DNA of 64,000 nt from Heliocybe sulcata (GCA_004369045.1 ML213515.1:2583-66582); one strand, 5' to 3'. Positions 10,623 to 23,725 are shown, counted from the stretch's first letter. Notes: generated from the letters alone by a model not told the origin. Numbers and translations are program-made.

Positions 10623-11709
10623 AGGAGTAAGTGATATAGTATGATTTGATGTGGCGTCGGCGTTGATTCACATGTACTAGGTTCATCCAAGGAGCTTGGA
10701 ACCGCGGCTGGTATACTGTCAGCGTCATTCACGTGGAGAGAGAGAGAACTGGTTGCTTGGACTATGTCTGGACATCCTCAGCTACCTTTCGTTATCAGCC
10801 GCTCTCGTCGGACGCTTATTACAATCACCTGTAATGCCCTTCCCACGAATCAATCGGGATATAATGCTGCCCTCGGGCGAGCGAACTGAGAGCCTTCAGA
10901 TCTTATGACCTCCCTAAGAACACAAATTTTGGCTGGGACACTCGCGCTAAGGTCGAACCTGAGTATCCTTCTGCTTTCAAGATCGAATACGGCGTTAGGG
11001 CCGGAACGTGCCTACCAGAACCTCGAAGCTTTGCAATTGACCGTCTATTATTCATCAGGAGAATGCGTATACATTTGCTATGCAAATGCGTTATATACGA
11101 CCCTGTTCATAATTGGATTCAGCGTATTGAATACAATACGGCGGATAAGGAGCGCCAAAACTTGGGCGGGACTCACCTGGTTCGGGTGGCCGCGCTGGTG
11201 GGAAACTGCATCACAGCCTCGGACGTTGTACTCCTGCCGCAGAGAATGATAGTGAGGTGAATGACGGAGCATACATGGAGACAGTTACGCACTAAATGCT
11301 CCCTTGGCCGGAGGGTAACTGGGTCTTTGCCAGCGGGGCAGATCTGCAACGACAGACGAGGTGTAATCTCAGACTTGACAATGGACTCCAAAGCAATAAG
11401 ATGCTCCAAACATACCAAGTTAATGTATCCTGATTGGCAATATATAGAGGAAGACGAGCGATGTAAATACTAAGACAGCCTGGATGGACAGGACAGAGAT
11501 GAAGGGAGACGCTAGAAAGACAATATTGCAAGGAAACAAAGAACCCCATCAACACACAGAGGTACAGCCATCCATATATACATAAAACCGAGCAGTGCAG
11601 GTCAATAGATTTTTCTTGCCCCAGTATCAAGAGTGTAGGTATGCAGACAGATGTGGCAAGAGGTCCGAATCAGCCAGGATGAGTGAGGAAGGAGGCGGTG
11701 CGTATCTGT
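10623..11709. other. Intergenic, no gene seen
   Basis: About 1.1 kb between the small Cys-rich gene and the 3' end of the DsbA-like gene. Frames on both strands are short and have no motifs. Part near 11460-11709 is probably the 3' untranslated region of the DsbA-like gene. Confidence 0.4.
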
Positions 11710-12820
11710 TTACTTTGAGAGGGTGGTGGCGGTTTCCGTAGGTGTTGGCACTTCCATGGACGCGAGCTTGGTGAAAATCTGCGAAGCGAGATGGTGCAGA
11801 CGTGAGCAACCATCGCTGAGTGACAACGCGACTCTGCATACCTGAACGTATACATCTGCCGTCTGACCACCGCTCACGGCCCACTTCCCATCAATGATCG
11901 TGAAAGGTACGCCAGTGATTCCTTTGGCTTTTGTGTCCGCAATCATGGAGTTCACTTCAGCCAGGCCCTCGTCCGTCTCAAGGAACTCGATGGCCTGGTC
12001 CAGGTACCGCCGTCAATGGCAAAACACAGCGCAGCAGGGCGAGCGTACCTCTTCCTTGGACATAGCTCCCGTCTCCGCGGCACACTCCGCTAACACCTCT
12101 TTATCGCCTATATCCTTCGCATCTTCCAGGAACGTCTTGAAGAGGCCTGTGAGGAGAGGCTGCTGCAGCCGCTGGCCGCCAGTCTTCCATGCTTTCTGCA
12201 GCAATCGGTGGGCGGCTGTTGACTGCGACAGCTTGCCGTCCCAGGAGCTGACGATAGGAGCCTATCAGTAAACAGCTCGCGAAGCGTGTGCAGGCCCACA
12301 CCGAGGATCAGCGGGTGTGCCGGCGCGGATAAATCATTCTGCATCTGACGCAGCTAAATACATCCGATGGCACTTGGCCTACTGATCGTCCCAGTCCAAT
12401 GTCCGCGGTCGGTCTCGAGGGCGAGACGAGGGCTTTCACATGTAATGAGACCGCACTCACATGTTCACTCCGACCTTCTTCGCTCGTACACCAACCATCT
12501 GCTGTATGTTCTCGTACTTCTCCTTTCCAAACCGTGCGGTGTACCACTTGTCCTTCTCAACTGGAGGTTCGTCATCTTTGAGGGATGTGAGTAGACGGAA
12601 CGGCCTGAACTCGATGTCGAATTTGACAGGACAGAGGTTCGGGATGGACGCCATTTGGTCTATCGCGGCCAGCAGTTCCTTCTGGCCAATGTAACACCAT
12701 GGACAGATCTAGGGGACATCAAGCGAATTAGTGCCACCGGTCTTCGGCAGATCGGAAGTGCTGTGGTATACGCACGACATCAGAGATGACTACGAGCTTT
12801 ATGACCTTTGTCGAGGCCAT
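11710..12820 (-). CDS. DsbA/FrnE-family thioredoxin-fold oxidoreductase
   Basis: The start at 12820 gives MASTKVIKLVVISDVV; an intron follows, and the next exon begins ICPWCYIGQKEL, holding the CPWC thioredoxin active site. Later exons give KWYTARFGKEKYENIQQMVG, an insertion with SWDGKLSQSTAAHRLLQKAW, FKTFLEDAKDIGDKEVLAEC, then NSMIADTKAKGITGVPFTII with the cis-proline GVPFTI loop, and finally IFTKLASMEVPTPTE up to the stop at 11710. The order (CPWC, helical insertion, TGVPF, C-terminal helix) is that of the FrnE/2-hydroxychromene-2-carboxylate isomerase-like DSBA family. These are dithiol oxidoreductases or GSH-linked isomerases; the substrate is unknown. About five short introns are present, and the splice near 12290-12460 is uncertain. 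Confidence 0.88.
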
Positions 12821-15800
12821 GATTGCTTCAATGGCGACGAAGACAGCGAGCAGGAAAGCAGGTGGTAGGATTCAAGCCAGGTTTAGAGCTGAGAGAATAG
12901 ATGCAGTCGTGTCTTAGAAATCAGTAGGACTCGTGCCCAAGGACAGCAGAGATCGACCGGCCCAACAGGGAAAAGGAGATGGAGAAAATTAGAATAATGA
13001 TAGAGAAGAAAGAGGGAAAGCCGAGTAGAGATGGTATATGGGCTGGCGCAGGGACGAGGGAATAAGCTTATTACCTTGGGTGTACAGTGCTGACAAGTTC
13101 GCCATCGCGTCCCGGTGCCAATCGCGAACTCAGATTACTATGTGGGAACAATCTCCTTTCCCGGGGCTCATGCCGAGCCTGGCCGGGCCGACCGCTCTCT
13201 GTACAACGCCGGCCATGGACCCCTTGCCCGGGCAGGCGCCGACTCTGCCCGGCGGCTAACTGCCCGCCCTACACCCCCAGCATTTGATTTCCTGACGCCC
13301 GACTGACGGGCATATACAAATCCCATTGCTTGATGACGCTAGCAGCTGCACGGCCACTTGCATCAGCTTACACACTACCGCGTCTAGACTGATCCGATAT
13401 ACCACCTTGCCTTTCGATAAGTTGTGCGAGTACTGCCTCCTCTCGCGCCGACTGCACCTCTGTAATCATATAGACAACTCTTGGTCGAATGGCTAACAGG
13501 TATTCTAGTCCTGGACGTCTCACTTATGCTTGTGGGGAAGTATTCATCTTGGTGGCCGCCCCCGCCCGCAATGTGATAACAACAACTAGGCGCCGGTCTC
13601 AGACGGTGACACGATAATCTTGCGCAATGATGCACTTGGGAATGCATCAGACCTTCTTTCCCACCGGTCTGTATCGGCTTCGTTTCCTTTCAGTGGAAGC
13701 GACTGCAAGAGATCGTAGCCAGTAATCGAAGTCGCGCGGGTAGCATCAATAACTTGGAGGTCCACAGTGGACGGCAATATCTCAGTACGCGCCGAATCTC
13801 GTGGAGCTCTGAAAGCGCCTCCGAGTAAACCGTCACATCCTGTCATTGAACATTGGCCGCCGCCAACGTGGCACATTTCTCTGCATTCAAGATCAATGTC
13901 TGCGTGCAGCGCAGCAATTATTTCTGGATTCCTTGCCTTTCTGAGCCCGTTGTAGCTCGGTCTGTGTGAAGCCCTGGGATCATTCGGACACGTCGAAGCG
14001 AAGGTGCGAGCTTACACCGCGCCTTGAGGTATCCACAAATAAGTAAGCCTGATTTATGCTCTGCGAGCCGCGGTCTTTGTGCTGACAGACCTTTGTAGCT
14101 GGTTGTTAAGCCTATGAATCAGCGTGGAGCCACAATCGGCTCTAAATAATGCGCGGCAGCCTTACTGGAGACCGAAGCACTTCAGAATGGATCCGGTCTG
14201 CTCCCAGTGATAAGATCTGCGGCTATGGCTCGTAATCGGTCCCGGCAGAGTCAATCTGATTACGAGCAGGGAGCTCCCTGTATCTGAACTTGATATTAGC
14301 GTTGCCGACACATAAGTGACGGCCGGACTGAATGCCCAGGACAGCTGGCGTTCACGAAGTTGTTCCCATACGTCTATATTCTGGTCAGTTATCATCCTCA
14401 TCTATGTGAGACTGTTCTTGTATCGTTTTAGCAGCGACGCGCTGCCGTATAACCTGCTCTTCCTAACGCGTCCTTCCTTCGTCATGTCGCTTATGCTATG
14501 TTCAATCTAATACAACTGCATTCCCGTGTCCGCAAAAAATCACAGACATGATCGCACAGGTGAACTCCGCCTCATGTTCAGACCACCGTTTTTGATGTCT
14601 GTATTTATGGCGCGAGTCGCACCGATAGGCATAATTTTCCGCGAGCCAAACGTCAGTGACCCTCGCCGACGCAAGTATCTTGTGCGGGGTTTGGAGCCTA
14701 TGGTGTAACTGCTTCTCAGTACTGCAACTCTATCAACAATTCAAGAAGTCGCTTTGAGTTCGTGCCAAAGACCGCTCCACAGGTACAGGCCGCCTCGGTG
14801 CCTCACTATTCTCGAGCTGCCTTTCCCTATGTTAGCCGCTACTACGCCTATAGTACCGACCGAGGTTCCCTCCTGGTGGTACCCGGAAATCTGTCGGTCC
14901 AACTTGTCTCAGATCTGTCATTTATGTGAATGCAGCTGAGCAGGAAGAACCGCTGGCGCGGAAGCAAGTCTGCAGATTCCCGTGCTAAGATTGCTGTCAT
15001 TGGTAGAGGAGGTGAGTCCTTCGCGTAGCCCTGATAAACAGCAATATGATGCTTGCGGTGATAGGGTGGCGATAACCCACAGTATCCCTGCGTCGTCAGT
15101 TATATGATCATGAGCAACCAGGCTGTAGGTTCTGCGGGCGGTCCACTGACAGTCTGCCGGTGCTCCAAACTTCAAGCAGCTCTACTTGCTCTAGTCTTGC
15201 AGGCGATGAGACGCACACTGAGCTCATTGCCACAGCTCCTAGGCCTATACTCGTTCTTTGCGAAGCTCGGAGCCGAGTGAGGTAAGTGTCCTTCAACAGT
15301 CCGTACTTATTCTGGACTCTGGATTCCGGTTTTTGGCAGTGAAGGGGACTAACATACAAAAGTTTGCTCTATAGGGAATAGAGGATGCTCTTTCGTCCGA
15401 CGCCAATGGTGACTAGTATGGTGGTCAAACTCCCAAAGCGAGCCGTCGTACATGTTGCTGACGACAAGATATACATGGTGAGATAATTGGGCGACGGCGT
15501 AACAGGCGTATGTTTGTTCTCCAGAGAACGTGATAAAAACGGGCACCACTCTCGCTGCTCAGGGTGGATACGAAATTTGAGGTGCATAAAGAATACTGGC
15601 ACTGCTCGGCAATCAGCGTACTACGAGTATCGCCATGAATGACGAGAGCGCTAGGCAGGCGACCTGGCCTCACGCGAGACTCAGGTGCTTCTGTGACATC
15701 GGGGTGGCCCCTACAAATCCACGTCCTTCCCTCTGAAAATTGATCCCATATGAATAAATGATGCTTCCGGCTTGGATGCCTTTGACATGTTAAGGACCAT

Positions 15801-15900
15801 TTGGGTCGCAGCCATGGAAGGCACCGTGATAACCCAGAGGTATATCGCCATCCAGCGTTGAGTGGTTTCTTCGAGACCAAGATAGGAGGCCCATCAGGTA
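12821..15900. other. Gene-poor block with a GC-rich patch
   Basis: No gene could be supported over about 3 kb. A GC-rich patch at about 13150-13310 is full of CCGG, GCCCGGGCA and TGCCCGGC words in both orientations. A minus-strand frame at 13586-13876 reads fairly coding-like (LQVIDATRATSITGYDLLQS) and a plus-strand stretch near 14745-14900 reads FEFVPKTAPQVQAASVPHYS, but neither extends into a gene. The block may hold decayed genes or transposon remnants. Confidence 0.4.
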
Positions 15901-15954
15901 CGCGGCAAAGACACTATGAGATACTGGTTAGTACATGCACGTTCATAAAGGGAC

Positions 15955-16720
15955 CTAGAATACCGACGCAACATAGTAGAGGACTGAATCTCGTGCCATT
16001 ATACACAACATCCTGCCACCCAAACCCCAGTTCATTGGTACGCCTCGCTGCCGGTGAGATTTGACATGATCCGCCGTCTTGAGGACAACAAGAATCAAGA
16101 GAATAAGATCAAATACCATCGCCGTTAGGCTGCACGGATTATTCGGCCAGAAGGCATTGCTGGATCTGAACGGAGGGCTACGGACCATTGACCAAGGAGA
16201 CCGGCACCGAAGCTCGCCGAATATTGACCGGACACGCGGAAATTGGCCCATTGCCCAATATACTGTGCTACATGATAATGTGAGAAACGGTCGTATCAAG
16301 CATCAATATACTAACATTTGGCAAGGGCAATTTCCTTGAGAACGACTCCGAAGATAGTGGCGGACTGGATAACGTATAATGCCGTCACCACCGCCATCAC
16401 GAGACGATCTGAAACAGTTATTCGACCTGGACTACGAGACAGAATTGAAGCGACGTACGACGTCCGTATAATGCATGCAGGCGAATCTGCAGGATAGCTA
16501 CGAGGAAGTCAAGTGGTGCGATCTCAAAGAGTGATGCACTGCATCATCTGACCTTGAGCTACGAAGAGCACGACAACGCCTGGATACGAGGGTCAGTACC
16601 GACAGCGGGAAAATGTCACACATGTCGCACTGGACCATATAGACCATTGGAGCCAGACCTCGCCTCCCGGTCGAAGACGAGTCAGTAACAGCAGCACGCC
16701 ACTAGAGGTTCAGGCTCACA
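15955..16720 (-). pseudogene. DUF6533-like fungal membrane protein, partial or decayed
   Basis: On the minus strand, exon-like segments follow the order seen in DUF6533-type basidiomycete membrane proteins: EVWLQWSIW near 16660, AILQIRLHALYGRRTSLQFC near 16440-16500 (after a TAG acceptor), VVTALYVIQSATIFGVVLKE near 16340-16400, NAFWPNNPCSLTAMVFDLIL near 16090-16160, LILLILVVLKTADHV near 16060-16100, and ARDSVLYYVASVF near 15960-15995. These correspond to transmembrane helices and the RDSxLYF signature. I cannot join all pieces cleanly in frame and find neither the N-terminal domain nor the cytoplasmic tail. The gene may be decayed or simply have more introns than I can trace. Function of the family is unknown. 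Confidence 0.4.
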
Positions 16721-17645
16721 ACTGTCGAAAAAACGCATATGCTATTGAGACCACTGCAAAGAGATATGCGTTGTGAACAGAACTCACGGAAGTGCGTCGG
16801 AATCGGTGGAAACACTGTATGATAGCCTGTGAGAAGGATCACCAACAACAGGAAGTACGTGCACTCACAAACAACTTGCGAGACCGCAACCAGGCCAAAA
16901 TATCGGTTCTATTATACGCTACTGACTTTCGAGTAGGCGGTGAGTATGATGTACTCGGTTGCCAACAAGCGATTAAGCCGTACTGATTAAAAAGTAGCTC
17001 ATCATCTAAGCATTGCCATAGACATGCTCAATAGCCGGGATATCCATGAGTGAGAAAGGGCTCCAGCTGGAGTTGGGCTGCGGGTTCGATATTTAATGCT
17101 GCAATGGAGACCGCGGATGATGATTCTGGGATCAAAGATCAGAGTACAATAGCAGGTGATAGAGCGAAAAAAATGGCATGAAGACATGAGCCGAGTTGGT
17201 ACCTCACTGTTCATCTTCGAAATGAAATGTTCATCTGGTGATGAGAGACGCGAAGTTGATCCATGGAGGGCACCTCACCCTGCCATGGGAATGCCTTGAA
17301 AAGATGTTCAACCAGTCCCGAGAATAGCTCTGCAGGACCTAACAAAGCTGAATGTGGATATAGTGAATAGCCTGCGCTCGCAAGTGGCACAATGCAAAGA
17401 TATAGTATACCGCATTACCGCATGAGCCATATGGTCTTGTTAGAGGCTTGTTAGAGGCCTTCTCTGAGTGTCAAAGTATATGATCCACGTGGAGGCCACG
17501 CGAGAATGGTTATTCTTAGGCTATGGGGTGCAGTGCGTCCGCCGACGTCACTCTGATTTCACCACAGTCGACGCTGAAGTCTACCAATACTATATAATGC
17601 TCCCCAGTTCAAGATGGGACTTTGCTCAACTCAGTCTGCTCTATT
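16721..17645. other. No gene seen; phosphoketolase upstream region at its end
   Basis: Frames on both strands are short and lack motifs. The last few hundred bases should contain the phosphoketolase promoter; I see no clear TATA box. Confidence 0.4.
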
Positions 17646-20600
17646 ATGCCTGGCCAGGTTCTTTATGAGGCGAATCCTCCACCCGAGGCATCACGTCTGC
17701 CTGAAGAATTATTGAAGCTACGCGTCCAACTCGACGTGACCAACGTCTTGACGAAGGATGAGGTCGAATCCTTGAAGAGGTTCAGGAGAGCGGCGAATTA
17801 CATTGCTGCCGGTGCGTTTTGCTCCATGCCTTCGCTTAATACACGCTAGACCTATTGGTCGACCAATCGAAGAACCGTGCGGTTCAGGACGAAGACGCAC
17901 ACCTCGTAGACTACAATACGTACAGATAGCTGCTTGCAACATTCAGTCTTCTTGACTTGTCGGAAATGATGCTTCGTTTGGTCCCGTCATAACACATCGT
18001 CATTTCGTGTTGTTGATATCAAACCTTTCTGTCTGTCAGCGATGATCTTTTTGAAGTCGAACATCCTCCTCGAGAAAGAACTATCACACGAAGACATCAA
18101 GCCACGGCTCCTCGGGCACTGGGGAACCTGTCCTGGCCTAGTCTTGGTCCACGCCCATCTCAATCGTATTATCAAGAAGACGGGTCTTGATGCTCTGTAT
18201 GTTATCGGGCCAGGTTGGTAACTGCCTCTCAGATTTAGTTTACTGGATTGATCTAATAGTACGGCATATAGGCCATGGAGCGCCAGGGTATCTTTCATGC
18301 CTATGGCTAGAGGACTCGCTGTCCAAATTCTATTCCGAATATACCCGGGATATGAAAGGACTCCACAGGCTGATCACGAAGTTCAGCTTGCCAGGCGGTT
18401 TCCCTAGGTGCGTTGTACGTGTCCAGATGTTTTTGAGAAGGCTAATATGTCATAAGCCATATCAACTCCGAAACTCCGGGTGCCATCCACGAGGGAGGTG
18501 AACTCGGATATGCATTGGGCGTAGCCTTCGGAGCCGTCATGGACAATCCCGACTTAGTGGCTGTATGCGTTGTCGGAGATGGTGAAGCCGAAACTGGTCC
18601 CACAGCTACGTATGTGTCATTCTTCGTCAAATACCCTGACGTATAGTTACCCTCGATTCTCTAGCGCGTGGCATGGGTACAAGTACCTTGATCCTGCTGA
18701 GTCCGGTGCTGTTCTTCCCATTGTACATGTCAATGGCTTCAAGATCTCCGAAAGGACTATTTACGGAACTATGGATGATAAGGAGCTGGTAGCTTTGTTC
18801 AGGTGTGTAAAGACAATGCCCAGGGGAGACCATCTCCCGGGCAACTCGTATTACGGATATCTCGAGCTCATGTACTCACTCTCTATGGCAGCGGCTACGG
18901 TTACCAAGTCCGTTTCGTGGAAGATGTCGATCATATTGATAATGACTTGGCTGGTTCGATGGAATGGGCGCTGGGCGAAATTCGAACGATCCAGCAGGCT
19001 GCGAGAAGCGGGAATCCGATAGTCAAACCCAGGTGGCCTGTTCTCATCATGAGGACGCCTAAGGTGCGAGCTTTTACGACTGATGATATTAAGGAAAATA
19101 ATGAATGGAAGTTCGCGTGCCCAGGGCTGGTCTGCGCCGAAGAAGGTTCACGGCGAGTTTATCGAGGGTTCGTTCCACGCTCACCAGGTACCGCTGCCGA
19201 AAGCGGGAGAAGATGACGAGGAGCTCTCGGCTCTGCAGTCATGGCTCTCTTCATACGGTCCTCGAGAGCTGTTCAATACTGACGGCACGATCAAGTCGGA
19301 GGTTGTCGATGGTGTCCTTCCGGATGATGAGGAGAAGAAGATCGGGCAGAGGAAGGAGGCCATGAGGACGTTCATCGAGCTGGATATCCCCGCGTGGAGG
19401 GAGCATAGTGCTGAACAGGGAGATATGGTCAGCGCTACTGGCGCATTGGGAACGTTTTTGAAAGATGTGATCGAGAGGTATGTGCTCAGATGCCTTCGTC
19501 TATAGGTCGGGCTCAAGTAGGATCATTTGCAGGAACTCCTCTACTTTCCGAATTTTCTCACCTGACGAGCTTGAGTCGAACAAGCTCTCCGATGTCCTGA
19601 AGGTTACTGGCAGAAACTTCCAGTGGGACGTTGCCTCTCGAGGGAAAGGAGGACGGGTAATTGAGATCCTCAGCGAGCATACCTGTCAAGCCATGTTACA
19701 GGGGTATACCCTTACGGGACGGTGCGGCTTGTTCCCGAGCTACGAGGCGTTTCTTGGTATTGTTCATACTATGATGGTGCAGTATAGTAAGTTCGTGAAA
19801 ATGGTGAGAGGCTCCTTTGTCCTGTGAAGATGGCGGGGAGACTGAGTTGCCATGCCAGGCTTCGGAGACCAAGTGGCACACGAATATTGGGTCTTTGAAC
19901 TACCTGGAGACCTCTACCTGGGCACGTCAAGAGCACAATGGGTTCTCGCACCAGAACCCTAGCTTCATCGGCGCTATTCTGAACCTCAAACCGACGTTCT
20001 CGAGGGTGTATCTCCCGCCTGATGCGAACTGCATGCTTAGCACTATGGCGCATTGCTTCCGTGCGAGAGGGTATATCAACCTGGTGATTGGAAGCAAGCA
20101 GCCGACGCCGGTGTGGCTGGATAAGGAGGAGGCGGATAAGCACTGTATTGCAGGCGCCAGTGTCTGGAAGTTCGCGAGCGTCGATGAGGGCGTGAATCCG
20201 GACGTGTGAGTACTACATATCGGCCGTCGTATCCGATCCAACTGATCGACCATCATCCAGTGTACTAGTGGGAGTCGGCGTGGAGATGACCTTCGAAGTC
20301 ATCGCTGCGGCTGCGCTCTTGCGCCAGCACTCGCCTCACCTGCGAGTACGAGTCGTCAATGTAACGGACCTCATGATTCTTGGCCCTGAGCACAGCCATC
20401 CGCATGCGTTGACTGACACAGATTTCTACGCGCTTTTCACGGAGGATAAGCCCGTTCATATCAATTTCCATGGGTATCCCATCGAGCTGAAGGGCTTGAT
20501 GTTCGGAAGACCCGGATTGAGCCGTGTTACCATTGAAGGGTGCGAAAGATATAGATTCGTAGTTGAGAACGGTACTGAAGGGTCTTCTTCTAGCTATCGC

Positions 20601-20939
20601 GAGGAGGGAACGACCACCTCACCCTTTGATGTAAGCATTGCTGCAATGAGGGGATGGTACTGAGCTGATGTTCCGATGTGTAGATGATGCTTTGCAACCG
20701 CACTTCTCGTTACCATGTTGCTGCGGCTGCTATCCGAGGAGCGGCGTTGCACAACGCGAAAGTGTCGATTGACGCACATGAGAAGACAAGCTACTTGATG
20801 CATTTGGCTCAGAAGGATAAGGCGTATATTTATGAGCATGGGACTGGTGAGTTAGGACCTAGATCTGCCTGCTATGCGGGCTCTGATACATCGAACGCAT
20901 TTAGATCCCAAGGGAACGTTCGACAAGCCCACGTTCTGA
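17646..20939 (+). CDS. Phosphoketolase (xylulose-5-phosphate/fructose-6-phosphate)
   Basis: A thiamine-diphosphate enzyme that splits xylulose-5-phosphate or fructose-6-phosphate with phosphate to acetyl phosphate and an aldose phosphate. The start at 17646 gives [15 protein letters not shown]. Family signatures follow in order: [19 protein letters not shown] near 18110, GHGAPGYLS after an intron near 18270, SLPGGFP near 18390, [18 protein letters not shown] near 18465, the ThDP motif GDGEAETGP near 18570, [20 protein letters not shown] near 19660, [13 protein letters not shown] near 19930, [17 protein letters not shown] near 20350, [19 protein letters not shown] near 20460, and [11 protein letters not shown] to the stop at 20939. 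About a dozen short introns interrupt it. No break is visible, so it looks functional. It provides acetyl units from pentose phosphates in the cytosol. Confidence 0.93.
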
Positions 20940-22332
20940 AAACTCGAGTGCGATGAGGAGAGTGCAAGTGTAGAATGCTTTCAAGATCAAACGATGTCGT
21001 ATGAATACACGACTGGACATTGACAAGTGATGTACTACTGGCTTTCTGTGTTGTATTAAACATTGATGACCGAAGGCGACCACCGGTCTCCGTGAAGTGA
21101 TCTTGGAGACATGTTTTCCTGCCGGGAACGCCTACGCCAATCTCGCAACAATTCCCAAAAATCTACCGTATGTCTGGTGCAGCGGACCGAGGAAGCTACC
21201 GCGGACATGTTGTCCGGCTGGCTAGCGCCGGCCGTCGCCCACTCTGTGCCCTCCTAATTTTACGTGGTGGTTTTTCATCTATCTTCGCCGACTGGTCTTG
21301 AGAACACTGCCAATGGCGACGACGAGAGGTGTCTCCGCCTCCATCATCAGACTGACGGTGCATCTTGGTCCTCGGTCAGAGATGCCTGACCCAACTTCAG
21401 ATGGAGTGCAAAATTCATACAGCCATGTACAGACTTGGCAGTCCGGTCCAGTGCACCAGACGTTATACACTGTAAGTCGGACCACCTCGTGCTATCAAAT
21501 GTAACCTGTATTTCCATGACAGGTGCAGCAGTTTATTCATATCTCATGTCCGTAACAAAGCCGAAGGCTTTGACCTTCACGGTCTTGTCGTCGACCCCAT
21601 GCTATTCTAAAGGCTTGGGCCAGAAGAGAAGTCAAAAGTCCTCCTTGTCGCGCTCGAGACCACACTGCCTCGAGAGCAAGCTGCTTGGGAACTGGGGGCC
21701 TTCATTCACGAAAGAGCACCTCAACAGAGGCCGTGTCAGCAGTTCCATAAGAAAACATGTTGGACGACCTTCCTCGGCGCTATCTGATACTCCAGCTGAT
21801 GCATATGATCGTTGCTGTTCAGATTCTCCAAGACTATTCCGCAAGCGCCCAGGTCTCAGGGCTCTCCGAGCGCATGACATCGCAGCGGGAAACAGCACCT
21901 TTGCAAGACTTGCAATCTGTAGCAGTATCTCAACTGGCTACACTAGCTCTGGAGGTTAGTACGAGCATGTGCTGACGAGGCCGGGGACAGGTTACACGGT
22001 CGAGCTAACAAAAGCTTACTAGGACTTCTCGCAGAGCCCTGCGATCAATTGCATCAGATCATCATTTACGCGGGGATTGAGAGCGAGTAAGTGGCTTTCC
22101 TTTCTGTCATTGTATCCGGCTCATCCAAACTATTTTAATTGACCTATATTGATAGCATTGTACGGCCATGTCATGGACCTTGATCCGGATCTGCCAGCCA
22201 GGGGAACTGTAGCGTGTTTGGAACAGATAGTTACGCCTCAATTAGTCAAACGCAGTCTTCGCGTCTGTCTCCCGTTTTCTTCATCCCCCTTCAGGTCCTC
22301 ACACTTCTGCCGTCTGCTATGCAAACCGTATC
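20940..22332. other. Intergenic with one coding-like fragment
   Basis: A plus-strand frame near 21615-21745 reads PEEKSKVLLVALETTLPREQ then AAWELGAFIHERAPQQRP, and upstream in the same frame AEGFDLHGLVVDPMLF before a stop. This looks like real protein, but I cannot connect it to a start or to a family. The rest of the stretch is empty to my eye and ends in the promoter of the first membrane-protein paralog. Confidence 0.35.
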
Positions 22333-23725
22333 ATGACTTGGAAGACGAGTGGCCGATTAGCTTGGTGCTCTCTGCTGCTTCACTTTGCTGTCAGCCAGAT
22401 TATCCCTGGCGCGCTCGGTCAGACCTGGCGTTATATAGATAACACTGGTGGCGATCCAAACACGGGCGAGATGCCCACCTATAGCCCCTCAGATAAATGG
22501 GCGGGTGGACAGAACTGTCCTGGTTGCGAAGCTCAACCAGATAAGAATTCTGCATTTCAGGGAAGTTGGCAGGACGGAACCTATCATTCAAATGACACGC
22601 AACCCCTGTCTGTTTCCTTCACCTTCAACGGTAAGTGCTTGGATTTTTGCCACACCCCTCGCGAATACTTCATTTTTTGAATAGGTACGGCTCTCAATGT
22701 ATTCTGCATCATGGACAATCAATTAGGATACACTACTCTTACATCTCTCACTTTCAATCTGGATGACGAAACTGTGGGCCCGCCTTTCATCCACCCTCCT
22801 GACACGACCCAGCCGCCATATCAATACAACGTCTCAGTCTACTCCAACAGCTCCATCTCAGACGGGGTGCATCAATTCACCATGTTTGCGGGAGGCATTA
22901 ATGACTCTCTGGTCCTATTTGATTACGCGATGTACTTGTGAGTTGCTCTTACGTTGCTTTCTATGTCGCTTCACCTGATACACAGACAGATACCAGGATG
23001 GAAGCGTTACGGGCAATGCGGCGCCTTCAAGCTCATCGTCTCCGAGCTCATCGTCTTCGAGCTCATCGTCTTCGACGCCGTCAAGTACGGTCATCCCCTC
23101 TACTCACAAGAGTTCAAGCAACCTGGGCGTCATCCTCGGTGCAACCTTTGGAGGCGTCGCGCTGCTGCTCATTGTAGTCGGACTTCTCTGGCTGTTAAGG
23201 AGGCGGAGGGAGCAAGATCAAAACACTGACGTCACAGCCTACCCAGTTCAGGCTGTTCATCCGCAGGCTTCTTTCGTCTCCTCTACCCTCCCGCCAAGTC
23301 TTACGCAGAATGTCATTCTTGACGGCGTGACAAGTCCGAGTCTTACTACTTGGAACGTTGCTTCCCCTGGGTCCACTGTACCTTACTCTCCCCCACGACC
23401 CATTACGGCAGCGAGCTTGAGAGAAGCGGAAATAAAGCAGCAGCTGCGTCATTATGAGCAAACTGTCGCTGTACTGCGACAAAGGGAAGGGTCCGTCTAT
23501 GGATCGTCCAGTAGGTCTGCAAGTGACCGTACTACGAGTACGGCGCGTGAGGAGAATCGCCGCCTCAGGCAGGAGATCGCTGTCATGCACGCAGAAATGG
23601 AGAGACTCAAGGAAGAGCATAGGAGTTTACAGTGGGAGATGGAAGCTGCACCTCCTCCGGAGTATGGCCAGGCGATAGAGTATGACAGGGAGCATGGGGT
23701 TATGGAGTCGGGAACAAATGGATGA
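22333..23725 (+). CDS. Single-pass surface membrane protein with PPxY tail (paralog 1)
   Basis: The start at 22333 gives a signal peptide (LAWCSLLLHFAVSQIIPGALG). The outer domain has NCPGCEAQPDKN, FQGSWQDGTYHS and several NxS/T sites. Introns lie at 22631-22684 and about 22938-22988. A serine-rich stalk (repeats of SSSS with P) precedes the transmembrane helix LGVILGATFGGVALLLIVVG near 23125-23190 and a basic stop (LRRRRE). The inner tail is long, with a probable coiled coil (REENRRLRQEIAVMHAEMER) and the motif PPPEYGQ near the end. The layout (signal, beta-sandwich-like outer domain, Ser stalk, helix, tail) matches a large basidiomycete family related in style to SKG6/Axl2 sensors. Its ligand is unknown. 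It is a tandem paralog of the gene at 24950. Confidence 0.8.

Noticed and set aside
12821-17645. A retroelement or virus-like relic
   Set aside because: I looked for reverse transcriptase, integrase and capsid motifs and terminal repeats in this gene-poor block and in 60.4-64 kb and recognised none.
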